Positions 1 through 8,762 of a DNA stretch of 64,000 nt are shown here, piece by piece. The position numbers and the translations under genes are program-made. This DNA comes from Paraliobacillus ryukyuensis (GTDB lineage Bacteria; Bacillota; Bacilli; Bacillales; Amphibacillaceae). The stretch covers positions 186,001 to 250,000 of the forward strand of contig NZ_QNRI01000001.1 in assembly GCF_003315295.1 (NCBI RefSeq), read 5' to 3'. The stretch's first letter is position 1. Each line of letters opens with the position of its first letter. The notes beneath the pieces were generated by a model. It saw only the letters and a list, made by a program, of their open reading frames with translations. It had not been told where the DNA came from and searched no databases.

Positions 1-42
1 ATCATCTCAGAGCAATCCGTTCAAGAAGTTGTGGAAGCATGA
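1..42 (+). CDS. 3' end of an upstream gene, possibly yqkD-type hydrolase (partial)
   Basis: The first 13 codons read open in frame 1, ending in EVVEA and a TGA that overlaps the next start codon as ATGA. That is the usual arrangement of coupled genes. In B. subtilis the gene before yqkE is yqkD, an alpha/beta hydrolase, so this may be its C-terminus. Thirteen residues cannot prove the family; the identity rests on gene order only. Confidence 0.45.
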   Translation: MISEQSVQEVVEA

Positions 43-257
43 GTAAGGCAAAAGATAAAAAGCCTATCAATTCTAACTTGAATCAAGATGTGCTAGAAGC
101 TTTACAAAAGAAAAAACAACACTTAAAAGAAGAAGTGCGCAAGGAAGAGGAAGTTAGAAAAAAACAACGTGTGGAAGAAAGAAAAAGAAGAGAAGCAAAC
201 AAAAGTTTTGCTGAACTTTTTGAAGAAAGTGAATTAGATTGGAAAAAATTCAAATAG
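39..257 (+). CDS. yqkE: YqkE-like small charged protein (DUF3886)
   Basis: A 72-residue soluble protein of unknown function. It has a highly charged, Lys/Glu/Arg-rich centre (about residues 20-55) expected to form one long helix or coiled coil, and a short conserved-looking tail ending ELDWKKFK. Length, composition and position directly before a YqkF-type reductase and nudF match B. subtilis YqkE (about 74 aa). It overlaps the preceding frame by 4 bases, so it is probably translationally coupled to it. No catalytic motif is visible. The assignment to the DUF3886 family is from memory of the family and from synteny. Confidence 0.8.
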   Translation: MSKAKDKKPINSNLNQDVLEALQKKKQHLKEEVRKEEEVRKKQRVEERKRREANKSFAELFEESELDWKKFK

Positions 258-269
258 CTAAAAATGCTT

Positions 270-316
270 AAGCGTAATCGGAGGTTCATCTTTCAAAGAG
301 CCTCCTTATTACGCTT
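270..316. terminator. bidirectional terminator between yqkE and yqkF
   Basis: Inverted repeat AAGCGTAAT...ATTACGCTT extended inwards by GGAGG/CCTCC, between two convergent genes. An A-run precedes it and a T-run follows, so it can serve both strands. Confidence 0.8.
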
Positions 317-325
317 GAATTTTGA

Positions 326-1246
326 TCATCGATGCTTCACATAGGTATCTGCCTTTGTAGTCGATTGTAAATTCTTATATAAGGTATCTGTTATTACATA
401 TCCTTGCTCAAGTGCTGCCACATTAGTTTCTAATTGTTCTAAGGAACTCGCTCCCGCTACAACACTTGCAACAGCTGGATGTTTTAACACATAGCGTAAA
501 GCGGTAGTAAGTAAGGACTGGTTGATGAGATCTTTGGTTTTTAATTGTTCGATTGTGTGTGTTAATTCATCAACAGAATAGGTTAGATACCCATCTGTAG
601 CTTTATTACGCAATTTTTGCTCAGCTTGATCAGATAATAACCCTTTCGCTAGCGAACCTCTTGTAAGGATACTAATATCATTCTTATTTAATAAATCTAA
701 CATTTCCTCTTCCGGCCGACGATCAAATAAGCTGTATTGCATCATGATAGATATTAGCGAAGCTCGATTAACGTATTCGCGTATGACGTTTGGTCGAATG
801 GAGGAGATGCCATAGTAGCGAATCAATCCTTCTTGTTTTAATTCCTCAAAAGCTTCAATGGTTTCATCGATAGGATCTTCTATTGTACCGCCGTGTAATT
901 GATAGAGATCAATATATTCTGTTTGCAATCGTAAAAGACTAGATTTTACTTGTTCTTTAATATAACGTTTGGATGGATCCCAGAACCATGTACCATCTTC
1001 GTTGAGGTGATTACCGACTTTCGTAGCTAGTATAATGTCTTGTCTTTTTCCCTTTAATGCTTTACCAACAATAGACTCATTTTGTGTTTGATCGTATAAA
1101 TCGGCTGTATCCAAATAATTAATCCCTAGATCAAGAGCGCGGTCAATGATTGCCTTTGCTTTTACTTCATCTGTACCAAGTGACATACACCCTAAGCCAA
1201 GCTCCGAAACATATAAATCTGAATTTCCTATTTGATTCTTTTGCAT
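326..1246 (-). CDS. yqkF: aldo/keto reductase YqkF
   Basis: A 306-residue NADPH-dependent oxidoreductase with a single (beta/alpha)8 barrel, the same length as B. subtilis YqkF. The AKR catalytic tetrad is visible as Asp46 (in YLDTADLY), Tyr51, Lys76 (ATKVG) and His118 (QLHGG). The start is the ATG at 1246, six bases after AAGGAGG; the reading frame extends further upstream but without a usable ribosome site (the ATG at 1252 abuts the AAGGAGG). It is transcribed alone on the minus strand, convergent with yqkE and divergent from nudF. The physiological substrate is unknown; members of this family reduce aldehydes and ketones. Confidence 0.9.
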   Translation of the reverse strand: MQKNQIGNSDLYVSELGLGCMSLGTDEVKAKAIIDRALDLGINYLDTADLYDQTQNESIVGKALKGKRQDIILATKVGNHLNEDGTWFWDPSKRYIKEQVKSSLLRLQTEYIDLYQLHGGTIEDPIDETIEAFEELKQEGLIRYYGISSIRPNVIREYVNRASLISIMMQYSLFDRRPEEEMLDLLNKNDISILTRGSLAKGLLSDQAEQKLRNKATDGYLTYSVDELTHTIEQLKTKDLINQSLLTTALRYVLKHPAVASVVAGASSLEQLETNVAALEQGYVITDTLYKNLQSTTKADTYVKHR

Positions 1247-1354
1247 GATCATCCTCCTTGCTACTATTTTAAAAATAATCGTTCTAAAACACAACAAATG
1301 GTGTCCATATGTTAAAATAAACACCAATCACATATACAGGAAGGAAAGGTTTTA

Positions 1355-1903
1355 ATGGGGCAAAAATTTCAAGAAACAACACTTTCAACCAATAGTATTT
1401 TTCGTGGTAATATTATAGAATTACAAATTGATGATGTATCTTTACCGAATGGAAAAACGTCGACAAGGGAAATCGTGAAACATCCCGGTGCCGTGGCTAT
1501 TATGGCTATTACTGAAAATAAAAAAATTATTATGGTGGAACAATATCGAAAACCACTAGAAAAGAGCATTTTAGAAATACCAGCAGGAAAGTTAGAGCCA
1601 GGAGAGCAACCTGCGATTACTGCCAAACGAGAATTGGAAGAAGAAACAGGTTATACTACTGATCAATTAGAATATGTTACATCTTTTTACACCTCACCTG
1701 GTTTTTCAGATGAACTAATGTATTTATACTTTACAGACCAACTCGCACCGGTAACGGAAAGCTCACAATTAGATGAAGATGAATTTGTAGAAGTAAAACA
1801 TATTTCTTTGGCTGAAGCAGACAGTTTGATACAACAACAAGAAATCCATGACGCGAAAACTATTTTAGCATTATCTTATTTAAAAGAACGTTTTAGCAAA
1901 TAA
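1355..1903 (+). CDS. nudF: ADP-ribose pyrophosphatase (Nudix hydrolase)
   Basis: A 182-residue Nudix hydrolase that by family cleaves ADP-ribose to AMP and ribose-5-phosphate, removing a reactive product of NAD breakdown. The Nudix box starts at Gly78 (GKLEPGE) and continues through REL-EEETG at about residues 92-99, with all metal-binding glutamates present. Length agrees with B. subtilis NudF (185 aa). AGGAAAGG precedes the ATG by a normal spacing. yqxK follows 16 bases downstream, so the two probably share a transcript, as in B. subtilis. Confidence 0.93.
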   Translation: MGQKFQETTLSTNSIFRGNIIELQIDDVSLPNGKTSTREIVKHPGAVAIMAITENKKIIMVEQYRKPLEKSILEIPAGKLEPGEQPAITAKRELEEETGYTTDQLEYVTSFYTSPGFSDELMYLYFTDQLAPVTESSQLDEDEFVEVKHISLAEADSLIQQQEIHDAKTILALSYLKERFSK

Positions 1904-1919
1904 AGGATCTGATGAAACA

Positions 1920-3077
1920 ATGGAAACGATCTTTGCAGATTTACATATACATGTTGGCAGAGATAAACACAATTACCCGGTTAAGATTAGTGCTGGTAAA
2001 ACACTTACACTTACAAATATTTTGAAAGAAGCAAGTCGAAATAAAGGTTTACAAATGATTGGTGTCATTGATTGTCAATCACCGGCTGTTCAAGAAGAAC
2101 TAATGGATTTGATCAATCAAGGAGCAGCTAACGAACGATTGGGTGGAGGCATCACTTTTGAAGAGCTAACCTTGATTCTAGGTTCTGAAATCGAAATTTA
2201 TGATGACCGATGTCAGGGGCCTATTCATGTACTTTGTTATTTACCGACACTGGAAGCTATGATCCAATTCACTCAATGGCTTCGTTCTAGGATGAAAAAC
2301 ATTTTTTTAAGTTCGCAACGATATTATGGTAATGCACAGGAATTACAAGCATTTGTAAAATCATTAGGTGGTTTATTTATTCCTGCACATGTTTTTACTC
2401 CATTTAAAAGTCTTTACGGCAAAGGTGTTAAACAATCATTAACAGAAGTGTTTGATCCCAACTTAATTGATGCTATTGAACTTGGTTTAAGTGCAGATAC
2501 TACGATGGCTGATCAAATAAACGAATTACATGCTTATACCTATGTAAGTAACTCCGATGCACACTCTTTATCAAAGATAGCTCGGGAGTATCAACAACTA
2601 CAAGTTGCTGATCCATCATTCAATGAATTAGCACTCGCACTGCACAACCGTTATGAACGAACGATTGTTGCAAATTATGGTATGAACCCAAAGCTAGGTA
2701 AATACTATCATACCGTGTGTAAAAAGTGCCTATATCCAATTGAAGGTAGATCCAACTGTGCCAATTGTGGTGCAGATAAAATTATTAAAGGTGTTTCTGA
2801 ACGTATTAAAGAACTATCAGATGATCCTGACGATGTTGTATTGCGTCCGCAATATATTCATCAAGTGCCGTTATCCTATATTCCTGGACTTGGACCAAAA
2901 ATGTACCAGCGGTTATTGGACGCTTTTCAAACAGAAATGAACATTATTCATTTTGCTACCAAAAGTCAGTTGCAAGCAGTTGTTCCAGAACGCATTGCTC
3001 ATAAGATATGGCAATTGAGAACTGGGATGCAAGAAGTTTCAGCCGGCGGTGGCGGTAAATATGGAAAAATAAAATAA
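1920..3077 (+). CDS. yqxK: YqxK, endonuclease Q-type PHP nuclease
   Basis: A 385-residue protein with an N-terminal PHP metal-dependent phosphoesterase domain: D7-L-H9-I-H11 at the start and S212-D213-A-H215 near the end of the domain. A four-cysteine zinc ribbon follows (C267, C270, C280, C283), then a helix-hairpin-helix-like IPGLGPK at 321-327 suited to DNA binding. This order is that of endonuclease Q, which nicks DNA 5' of deaminated bases. YqxK was earlier labelled a putative helicase, which the sequence does not support. It lies just downstream of nudF with AAAGGA ten bases before the ATG; a neighbouring ATG at 1912 is out of frame. Confidence 0.85.
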   Translation: METIFADLHIHVGRDKHNYPVKISAGKTLTLTNILKEASRNKGLQMIGVIDCQSPAVQEELMDLINQGAANERLGGGITFEELTLILGSEIEIYDDRCQGPIHVLCYLPTLEAMIQFTQWLRSRMKNIFLSSQRYYGNAQELQAFVKSLGGLFIPAHVFTPFKSLYGKGVKQSLTEVFDPNLIDAIELGLSADTTMADQINELHAYTYVSNSDAHSLSKIAREYQQLQVADPSFNELALALHNRYERTIVANYGMNPKLGKYYHTVCKKCLYPIEGRSNCANCGADKIIKGVSERIKELSDDPDDVVLRPQYIHQVPLSYIPGLGPKMYQRLLDAFQTEMNIIHFATKSQLQAVVPERIAHKIWQLRTGMQEVSAGGGGKYGKIK

Positions 3078-3156
3078 TAGATTATAGAATTGCTGGTCTA
3101 TTTCAATTAACCTCCTCATAGATTCTTACTATAGTATGTAAGAACGGAGGATGTTA

Positions 3157-3795
3157 ATGAATCGTAATCAATCTGCTATATTTCATCACATAAAAAAATA
3201 TCATTTGATCTATTTTTTTATGATCATTCTATTTTTAATTGGGATTATTTTTGGAGCTATCATTGTAAATAGTATGGGAGTTATCCAAAGACAAAACTTA
3301 TTTTTTTATGTTGACCAATTTTTAAGTCGTTTGTTAGAAGGGCCTATTATATCTAATCAAGAAATATTGAAAACTTCCTTTTTCTATCATTTTCAATATT
3401 TAGCGCTTTTTTTTATTCTTGGCTTATCTGTTATTGGGTTACCAATTATTTGGGTGCTGATTTTTGTGAAAGGAGTTGTTGTCGGCTTTTCTGTTGGTTT
3501 TTTTGTAAATCAACTAGGATGGAAAGGATTGCTTTTTGCAGCAGCTTCTATCGCACCGCAGAACCTTATATCTATACCGATTTATTTATTGGCAAGTAGC
3601 TTAGCCATGATTTTTTCTTTTCATTTAATACAAAAGATATTTTCAAGGAGATTGCAAAAAGAACCAATTGCACAGTATCTCATGCAATATATGATTATCT
3701 TTGTTGTCCTAATTGCTTGTTTAGGTGGAGCATCAATTGTTGAAGCCTTTGTATCTAATCCATTAATGGACTGGATAACGAACCGATTTTATTAG
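3157..3795 (+). CDS. spoIIM: stage II sporulation protein M
   Basis: A 212-residue integral membrane protein with about four or five hydrophobic segments. It is a part of the SpoIIDMP complex that remodels peptidoglycan during engulfment of the forespore (family knowledge). I chose the ATG at 3157 because GGAGG ends at 3150, directly against the alternative ATG at 3151. B. subtilis SpoIIM is 214 aa and sits in the same place between yqxK and fur. No sigma-E promoter could be placed with confidence in the 79-base gap upstream. Confidence 0.93.
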   Translation: MNRNQSAIFHHIKKYHLIYFFMIILFLIGIIFGAIIVNSMGVIQRQNLFFYVDQFLSRLLEGPIISNQEILKTSFFYHFQYLALFFILGLSVIGLPIIWVLIFVKGVVVGFSVGFFVNQLGWKGLLFAAASIAPQNLISIPIYLLASSLAMIFSFHLIQKIFSRRLQKEPIAQYLMQYMIIFVVLIACLGGASIVEAFVSNPLMDWITNRFY

Positions 3796-3850
3796 TGACA
3801 TGAACCTAAATAATAATTATTTTAATAAAATAATAAATACTATTAATAAT

Positions 3851-3865
3851 TTATAATGATTTTAA
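3851..3865 (+). promoter_or_regulatory. Per box (PerR operator) upstream of fur
   Basis: The 15-mer here matches the Per box TTATAATNATTATAA at all but one specified base, and it directly abuts the -35 hexamer of the fur promoter. PerR is known to repress fur in B. subtilis, so peroxide control of fur is the natural reading. A classical Fur box fits less well. Confidence 0.7.
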
Positions 3866-3894
3866 TTGACACTAATTCTCACCCTGCTTATAAT
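3866..3894 (+). promoter_or_regulatory. consensus sigma-A promoter of fur
   Basis: TTGACA (3866-3871), a 17-base spacer and TATAAT (3889-3894): both hexamers are perfect, with ideal spacing, 25 bases before the fur start codon. A promoter this strong fits a gene held down by a repressor bound at the adjoining Per box. Confidence 0.85.
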
Positions 3895-3918
3895 AATAGT
3901 GTGAGGGAGGTTTCATAT

Positions 3919-4377
3919 ATGGAACATCGAATTGAGCGGATTAAAAAACAATTACATTCCCAAAGTTATAAACTTACTCCCCAACGAGAAGCAACAGTTC
4001 GTGTGCTTTTGGAGAGAGAAGAAGACCACCTAAGTGCAGAAGATGTCTATTTATTAGTGAAAGAAAAAGCTCCAGAAATTGGATTGGCTACGGTATATCG
4101 AACACTAGAATTACTTTCAGAATTGAAGATTGTTGATAAAATAAATTTTGGAGATGGTGTTTCTCGTTATGATTTACGAAAAGAAGGAGCGAGACACTTT
4201 CATCATCATCTGGTTTGTACAGAATGTGGCGCAGTTGAAGAAATAGTAGAAGATCTATTAGAAGATGTTGAAAAAATTGTTGAAAATGATTGGGGTTTCA
4301 AAGTAAAAGACCATCGTCTTACTTTTCATGGTGTATGTAAAAAATGCCAAGAGAAAGAATTAAAGGCTTCATCATAA
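3919..4377 (+). CDS. fur: ferric uptake regulator Fur
   Basis: A 152-residue Fur-family repressor; B. subtilis Fur is 149 aa. The N-terminal winged helix contains the typical GLATVYRTL. The dimerisation half has the HFHHHLVC metal-sensing region (residues 93-100) and the structural zinc cysteines C100-x2-C103 and C140-x2-C143. The start at 3919 follows GGGAGG; the frame is open further up but that part overlaps the promoter. Gene order spoIIM-fur-yqzK-xerD supports Fur itself rather than PerR or Zur. It represses iron uptake genes when Fe2+ is plentiful. Confidence 0.92.
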   Translation: MEHRIERIKKQLHSQSYKLTPQREATVRVLLEREEDHLSAEDVYLLVKEKAPEIGLATVYRTLELLSELKIVDKINFGDGVSRYDLRKEGARHFHHHLVCTECGAVEEIVEDLLEDVEKIVENDWGFKVKDHRLTFHGVCKKCQEKELKASS

Positions 4378-4415
4378 AGATAATAGTTGAAAATGAATGC
4401 TAATTCCTAGTAGAT

Positions 4416-4446
4416 AAAGCCTTTGTTAAAAGGCTTTTTTATTTTT
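4416..4446 (+). terminator. fur terminator
   Basis: Stem AAAGCCTTT/AAAGGCTTT with a four-base loop followed by a T-rich run, 39 bases after the fur stop. Confidence 0.9.
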
Positions 4447-4544
4447 GAAACAATGTATATTATTCTTCGTTTCTGGCATATCTTTTAAAGAGAATATATT
4501 TTTAATAAACTTTTTTTGATATAATAGAAAGGAAGTAAGCGATA

Positions 4545-4766
4545 ATGCGATCTTTTGCTAGATATGTAAAAGATGTTGTTAAATTATTTGTATTGTTTGT
4601 CTTATGTACATCGATATTCTACTTTGGTTTACAAGCGATGCACAGTGAATATCAAGATTATCATCGTTATGATCCACCTGAAGGAAATGCGATAAAGGTT
4701 AGTAGCAACAATATCGACTATGATTGGATGGATCGCTTATCTATTCTGTTTCGATTAGGGGAGTAA
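4545..4766 (+). CDS. yqzK: YqzK, small membrane protein (DUF4227)
   Basis: A 73-residue protein with one transmembrane segment at about residues 12-30 ([19 protein letters not shown]), and a short, charged domain after it. Length, topology and position between fur and xerD match B. subtilis YqzK. Function is unknown. GGAAG precedes the ATG. The stop is two bases before the xerD start codon, so the two genes are probably translationally coupled. A TATAAT at 4519-4524 may be its -10 box, but no good -35 is seen. Confidence 0.82.
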   Translation: MRSFARYVKDVVKLFVLFVLCTSIFYFGLQAMHSEYQDYHRYDPPEGNAIKVSSNNIDYDWMDRLSILFRLGE

Positions 4767-4768
4767 TA

Positions 4769-5656
4769 ATGAAAGATGCATTAAATGATTTTTTTCACTA
4801 TCTTCAAATAGAAAGAGGATTATCTGATAACACGTTACAATCTTACCGCCGTGATTTAAATCAGTATCAGCTATTTTTACGTGAGAAATTGAACATAAAT
4901 AAATGGGAGGAAGTCGATAGGCCACAACTTATGAAATTTTTATTTCATTTAAATGACCAAGGGCGGTCACAGGCTACCATGGCAAGAATGCTGTCTTCTA
5001 TTCGATTGTTCCATCAATTTATGGTACGAGAATACCATTTATCACATGATGCAAGTTTACATATTGAAACACCGAAAAAAGCTCGAACATTGCCAAAGGT
5101 ACTCTCGATGACAGAAGTAGAACGGCTATTAACATTTCCCACTCAAGATTCGTTGTCCATTCGAAATAAAGCAATGCTTGAGATGCTGTATGCTACTGGA
5201 TTACGCGTTTCTGAACTAATTCAATTAAAAGTTACAGACTTACATTTAACAATGGGGTTTGTACGCTGTATTGGTAAAGGAAATAAAGAACGTATCATTC
5301 CTTTAGGTGATGTGGCGAAGGAAGCAATTGAAGACTATTTAACTAGAGCTCGGGGTTCTCTTACCAAGAAAAATAAGGGGGATGCTCTTTTTGTTAATCA
5401 TCACGGAAATTCTATGTCCAGACAAGGATTTTGGAAAATTATTAAAAGACTAGCAAAAGAAGCAGGTATTAAAAAAGAAATTACACCACATACATTGCGT
5501 CATTCCTTTGCAACCCACTTATTAGAAAATGGAGCAGATTTGCGATCTGTACAAGAAATGTTGGGACATGCTGATATATCAACCACACAAATCTATACCC
5601 ACGTATCAAAAGCAAGATTAAAAGATATTTATACAACCTATCATCCGAGGGCGTAA
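4769..5656 (+). CDS. xerD: tyrosine recombinase XerD (RipX)
   Basis: A 295-residue site-specific recombinase that with XerC resolves chromosome dimers at dif. The SAM-like core-binding domain lies at about residues 1-90 and the catalytic domain follows. All catalytic residues are visible: Arg146 (TGLRVSEL), Lys170 (GKGNKER), His241 and Arg244 (HTLRHSF), His267 (GHADIST) and nucleophile Tyr276 (QIYTH). The start at 4769 follows GGGGAG. In B. subtilis, drm and punA separate this gene from dacF; here they are absent and a terminator follows directly. Confidence 0.95.
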   Translation: MKDALNDFFHYLQIERGLSDNTLQSYRRDLNQYQLFLREKLNINKWEEVDRPQLMKFLFHLNDQGRSQATMARMLSSIRLFHQFMVREYHLSHDASLHIETPKKARTLPKVLSMTEVERLLTFPTQDSLSIRNKAMLEMLYATGLRVSELIQLKVTDLHLTMGFVRCIGKGNKERIIPLGDVAKEAIEDYLTRARGSLTKKNKGDALFVNHHGNSMSRQGFWKIIKRLAKEAGIKKEITPHTLRHSFATHLLENGADLRSVQEMLGHADISTTQIYTHVSKARLKDIYTTYHPRA

Positions 5657-5692
5657 AAAAGTTATTCCAGGAAATTTGGAATAACTTTTTTT
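5655..5692 (+). terminator. xerD terminator
   Basis: Stem GTTATTCCA/TGGAATAAC flanked by A and T runs, starting at the xerD stop codon. It isolates xerD from dacF. Confidence 0.9.
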
Positions 5693-5717
5693 GTTACCTA
5701 CATTTCTTTATTATTTT

Positions 5718-5749
5718 GTTATAAAAATTGCTTATGGTGGGGAAAATAG
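5718..5749 (+). promoter_or_regulatory. possible sigma-F/sigma-G promoter of dacF
   Basis: GGGGAAAATAG at 5739-5749 resembles the forespore -10 element (GGNRANANT), with GTTATA at 5718-5723 as a weaker -35. dacF is a known sigma-F gene in B. subtilis, which is the main reason to accept an imperfect match. Confidence 0.4.
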
Positions 5750-5776
5750 GAACATTACATAGTTGGAGGTACAACC

Positions 5777-6955
5777 ATGAAAAAAATAGTTACTTTAACA
5801 CTAGTATTAATGCTTACTTTTTTGTCTATGCAAACGGTTAGTGCGAACGAAAATAAACAAGAAGATCAAGATCTATCGTTAGCGGATTCAGCAAGTTCAG
5901 CAATTTTAATTGAACGAGATTCTGGTGCCATAATGTATGAAAAAAATGCCCATGAACAATTACCACCAGCAAGTATGACGAAAATGATGACTCTACTATT
6001 AATTATGGAGGCTCTAGATGAAGAAAAGATTACGTTAGATGAAAAGGTACGTGTTAGTGAACACGCTGCCTCGATGGGAGGATCACAGATTTTTCTTGAA
6101 GAAGGTGAAGAAATGTCTGTTAACGATCTATTAAAGGGTGTTGCAATTGCTTCTGGAAATGATGCTAGTGTTGCTTTAGCGGAACGCATTGCTGGTACTG
6201 AGGAAGCGTTTGTTCAAAAGATGAATGACAAAGCAAAAGCGTTAGGTTTAGAAAATACTAACTTTCAAAACCCAACAGGCCTTCCCGCGAAAAATCATTA
6301 CTCTACTGCATATGACATGTCTGTTATTGCAAAAGAACTATTGAAATACGGAAAAATCACTAACTATACCAGTGTATATGAAGATTATTTAAGAAAAGGT
6401 ACGGAAGATGAGTTTTGGTTAGTAAATACGAATAAGCTTGTGAAATTTTATGATGGTGTAGATGGACTTAAAACTGGATATACATCAGAAGCCAAGTATT
6501 GTTTAACAGCTACTGCAAAAAAAGATGACATGCGTGTGATTGCCGTCGCTATGGGTGCACAAACACCTAAAGAGAGAAATAAAGCAGTAACCAACATGTT
6601 AGATTATGCTTTTTCACAGTATAAAACAGCTTCCATTTATAAAAAGAACCAGCCAGTAACTCAGATAGCGATGATTAAAGCTGACAAAGATAAAGTAAAT
6701 GTTGTAACTGGAGATGCAGTATCCATTCTTTTAAAAAAAGGACAAGATTCTTCAGGGATTGAAACGACCATAAAAATAGATCAAGACATGGATTTACCGT
6801 TGGAAAAAGGTGCAAAAGTGGGGATGTTGCAAGTGAAACAGAATGGAAAAGTAATGACCGAAACACCACTTTTACTTGAAGCATCGTTGAATAAAGCAAA
6901 TGTATGGAAGCTGTTCAAATATTCGATGAAAGAAATGGTGAAAAATGCAAATTGA
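5777..6955 (+). CDS. dacF: sporulation D-alanyl-D-alanine carboxypeptidase DacF
   Basis: A 392-residue penicillin-binding protein (B. subtilis DacF 389 aa) made in the forespore to trim cortex peptidoglycan. It has a signal peptide with likely cleavage after VSA (residues 21-23). The serine-peptidase motifs are S66-M-T-K69, S126-G-N128 and K232-T-G234. A C-terminal PBP5_C-type beta domain follows from about residue 280. It precedes spoIIAA by 98 bases, as in B. subtilis where read-through from dacF into spoIIA occurs late. GGAGG lies in front of the ATG. Confidence 0.93.
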   Translation: MKKIVTLTLVLMLTFLSMQTVSANENKQEDQDLSLADSASSAILIERDSGAIMYEKNAHEQLPPASMTKMMTLLLIMEALDEEKITLDEKVRVSEHAASMGGSQIFLEEGEEMSVNDLLKGVAIASGNDASVALAERIAGTEEAFVQKMNDKAKALGLENTNFQNPTGLPAKNHYSTAYDMSVIAKELLKYGKITNYTSVYEDYLRKGTEDEFWLVNTNKLVKFYDGVDGLKTGYTSEAKYCLTATAKKDDMRVIAVAMGAQTPKERNKAVTNMLDYAFSQYKTASIYKKNQPVTQIAMIKADKDKVNVVTGDAVSILLKKGQDSSGIETTIKIDQDMDLPLEKGAKVGMLQVKQNGKVMTETPLLLEASLNKANVWKLFKYSMKEMVKNAN

Positions 6956-7053
6956 TCACTAGTTTTGTCATGGGGCAGGAATCCGCGAGGTGAGGATAGA
7001 AAAGCTTTTAAAGAAACGAAACAAAGTGTCTAAAGCAAAGAGGAGGAGAGAAG

Positions 7054-7407
7054 TTGAGCTTAAATGTAGGGTGGAATGTCAAAGAAAATGTGCTATTAGT
7101 TCGACTATCTGGTGAGTTAGATCATCATGAAGCTGAGAAATTCAAAAAAGAGTGGCAACATATGATTCAAACTGGCGAGGTAAAGCACGTCATTTTGAAT
7201 CTAGCTGATTTAACATTTATGGACAGTTCAGGATTAGGTGTCATTTTAGGAAGATATAAAGAGCTAAAGCAGATGGGTGGAGAAATGATCGCATGTTCGA
7301 TATCTCCTTTAGTAGAACGTTTATTTGAGTTATCTGGTTTATTTAAGATTATTCGATATGAAGAAAATGAGATGCTAGCTTTATTGCGATTGGGGGTAGC
7401 ATCATGA
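7054..7407 (+). CDS. spoIIAA: anti-sigma-F factor antagonist SpoIIAA
   Basis: A 117-residue STAS-domain protein, exactly the B. subtilis length. Ser58 in FMDSSGLG is the residue phosphorylated by SpoIIAB. Unphosphorylated SpoIIAA displaces sigma-F from SpoIIAB and so starts forespore transcription. The start is TTG at 7054, eight bases after GAGGAGG. It overlaps spoIIAB by four bases. A weak sigma-H-like AGGAT at 6993 may belong to its promoter, but I could not place a convincing -10. Confidence 0.96.
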   Translation: MSLNVGWNVKENVLLVRLSGELDHHEAEKFKKEWQHMIQTGEVKHVILNLADLTFMDSSGLGVILGRYKELKQMGGEMIACSISPLVERLFELSGLFKIIRYEENEMLALLRLGVAS

Positions 7408-7844
7408 AAAATACAATGCAGTTATCATTTTCTAGTAATAGCGCGAATGAATCTTTTGCACGTGTCACGATTGCCGCTTTTGTTGCCCAACTAGATCCAA
7501 CATTGGAAGAATTAACTGAAATGAAAACAGTCGTTTCTGAGGCAGTGACGAATGCAATTATTCATGGCTATAACAATGATGAGAACCAGATGATTTTTAT
7601 GTACTGTGAAATTGATGACAATAAAGTAGAGCTCATTATTGAAGATACAGGTATTGGTATAGACAATATCGACGAAGCCGTTCAACCACTCTATACGTCA
7701 AAACCTGAATTAGAAAGATCAGGAATGGGTTTTACAATAATGGAAAATTTCATGGATAATGTGGAAGTGGAATCAACAACTGGAGAAGGAACAAAAGTGC
7801 GTTTAATCAAATATTTTAATAAATCTAGAACCTTATGTAATTAA
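7404..7844 (+). CDS. spoIIAB: anti-sigma-F factor and SpoIIAA kinase SpoIIAB
   Basis: A 146-residue GHKL-fold serine kinase. The N box ([11 protein letters not shown]), G1 box (EDTGIGI) and G2 region (SGMGFTIM) are all present. It holds sigma-F inactive with ATP and phosphorylates SpoIIAA. Its ATG overlaps the spoIIAA stop (ATGA), ensuring balanced synthesis. Length equals the B. subtilis protein. Confidence 0.96.
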   Translation: MKNTMQLSFSSNSANESFARVTIAAFVAQLDPTLEELTEMKTVVSEAVTNAIIHGYNNDENQMIFMYCEIDDNKVELIIEDTGIGIDNIDEAVQPLYTSKPELERSGMGFTIMENFMDNVEVESTTGEGTKVRLIKYFNKSRTLCN

Positions 7845-7856
7845 GGGGATGGAATG

Positions 7857-8612
7857 ATGGAAAAAAATAAAAAACGTACAGAGGTGCAGTTAACGGATGA
7901 AGAGGTGAAAAAATATATTCACCAAAGTCAAACAGGCAATCAAGCAGCCAAAGATATTTTAGTAGAACGAAATGTTCGACTAGTATGGTCAGTGGTGCAA
8001 CGGTTTATGAACCGTGGATATGATCCTGATGATTTATTTCAAATTGGTTGTATAGGTTTATTAAAATCGATAGATAAATTTGATCTAAGTTACGAGGTGA
8101 AATTCTCGACGTATGCGGTACCTATGATTATCGGGGAGATTCAGCGTTTTATAAGAGATGATGGTAGTTTAAAAGTTAGTCGATCGCTAAAAGAAGTTGG
8201 TAATAAAATAAGAAGAAAAAAAGATGAGTTGACGAAAGCACTTGGTAGAGCCCCTACCATCTCTGAAGTGGCGGAATCGCTAGACCTTTCGATTGAGGAA
8301 GTTGTTCATGCGCAAGAAGCATCTAAATTACCGCACTCGATTCATGAAACAGTTTATGAAAACGATGGTGATCCTATCACATTAATGGATCAAATATCTG
8401 ATCAAGATAATAACTGGTTCGATAAAATTGCTATGCAAGAAGTCATTCGTGAATTAGATGAACGCGAACGGCTGATTGTATATTTGCGTTATTATCAAGA
8501 TCAAACTCAAGCTGAAGTAGCGGAACGTCTTGGTGTATCACAAGTTCAAGTTTCGCGATTAGAGAAAAAGATCTTAGATTGGATGAAAGAGCAAATCGGC
8601 GTCTTAGAGTAA
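7857..8612 (+). CDS. sigF: forespore sigma factor SigF (SpoIIAC)
   Basis: A 251-residue sigma-70 family factor (B. subtilis 255 aa) for the first compartment-specific transcription in the forespore. Region 2 (VWSVVQRFMNRGYDPDDLFQIG), region 3 and region 4 helix-turn-helix (QAEVAERLGVSQVQVSRLE) are intact. Two adjacent ATGs occur at 7854 and 7857; the AAGGGG at 7843-7848 is better spaced for the second. It is the last gene of the spoIIA operon and is followed by a terminator. Confidence 0.95.
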   Translation: MEKNKKRTEVQLTDEEVKKYIHQSQTGNQAAKDILVERNVRLVWSVVQRFMNRGYDPDDLFQIGCIGLLKSIDKFDLSYEVKFSTYAVPMIIGEIQRFIRDDGSLKVSRSLKEVGNKIRRKKDELTKALGRAPTISEVAESLDLSIEEVVHAQEASKLPHSIHETVYENDGDPITLMDQISDQDNNWFDKIAMQEVIRELDERERLIVYLRYYQDQTQAEVAERLGVSQVQVSRLEKKILDWMKEQIGVLE

Positions 8613-8646
8613 GTAAGAACAAAGATAACTTTAATATAATTTTTTT

Positions 8647-8673
8647 AAACCATTGGATTACCAATGGTTTTTT
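8647..8673 (+). terminator. spoIIA operon terminator
   Basis: Perfect stem AAACCATTGG/CCAATGGTTT with an ATTA loop and a T-run, 35 bases after the sigF stop. Confidence 0.92.
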
Positions 8674-8706
8674 GTTTTCTCTTCTCCCTTCATCATCTAG
8701 TTGTAT

Positions 8707-8736
8707 GTATGAAATAAATAAGCTTGCTTCATACTA
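8707..8736 (+). promoter_or_regulatory. sigma-G promoter of the spoVA operon
   Basis: GTATGA at 8707-8712, a 17-base spacer and CATACTA at 8730-8736 match the late-forespore sigma-G consensus closely. spoVA is a classical sigma-G operon in B. subtilis. Confidence 0.7.
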
Positions 8737-8762
8737 TACTCGAAGAAATGGAGGATACGAAT

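Noticed and set aside
7054-7407. Different start for spoIIAA
   Set aside because: There is no ATG near the 5' end; TTG at 7054 has GAGGAGG at ideal distance and gives exactly the B. subtilis length.
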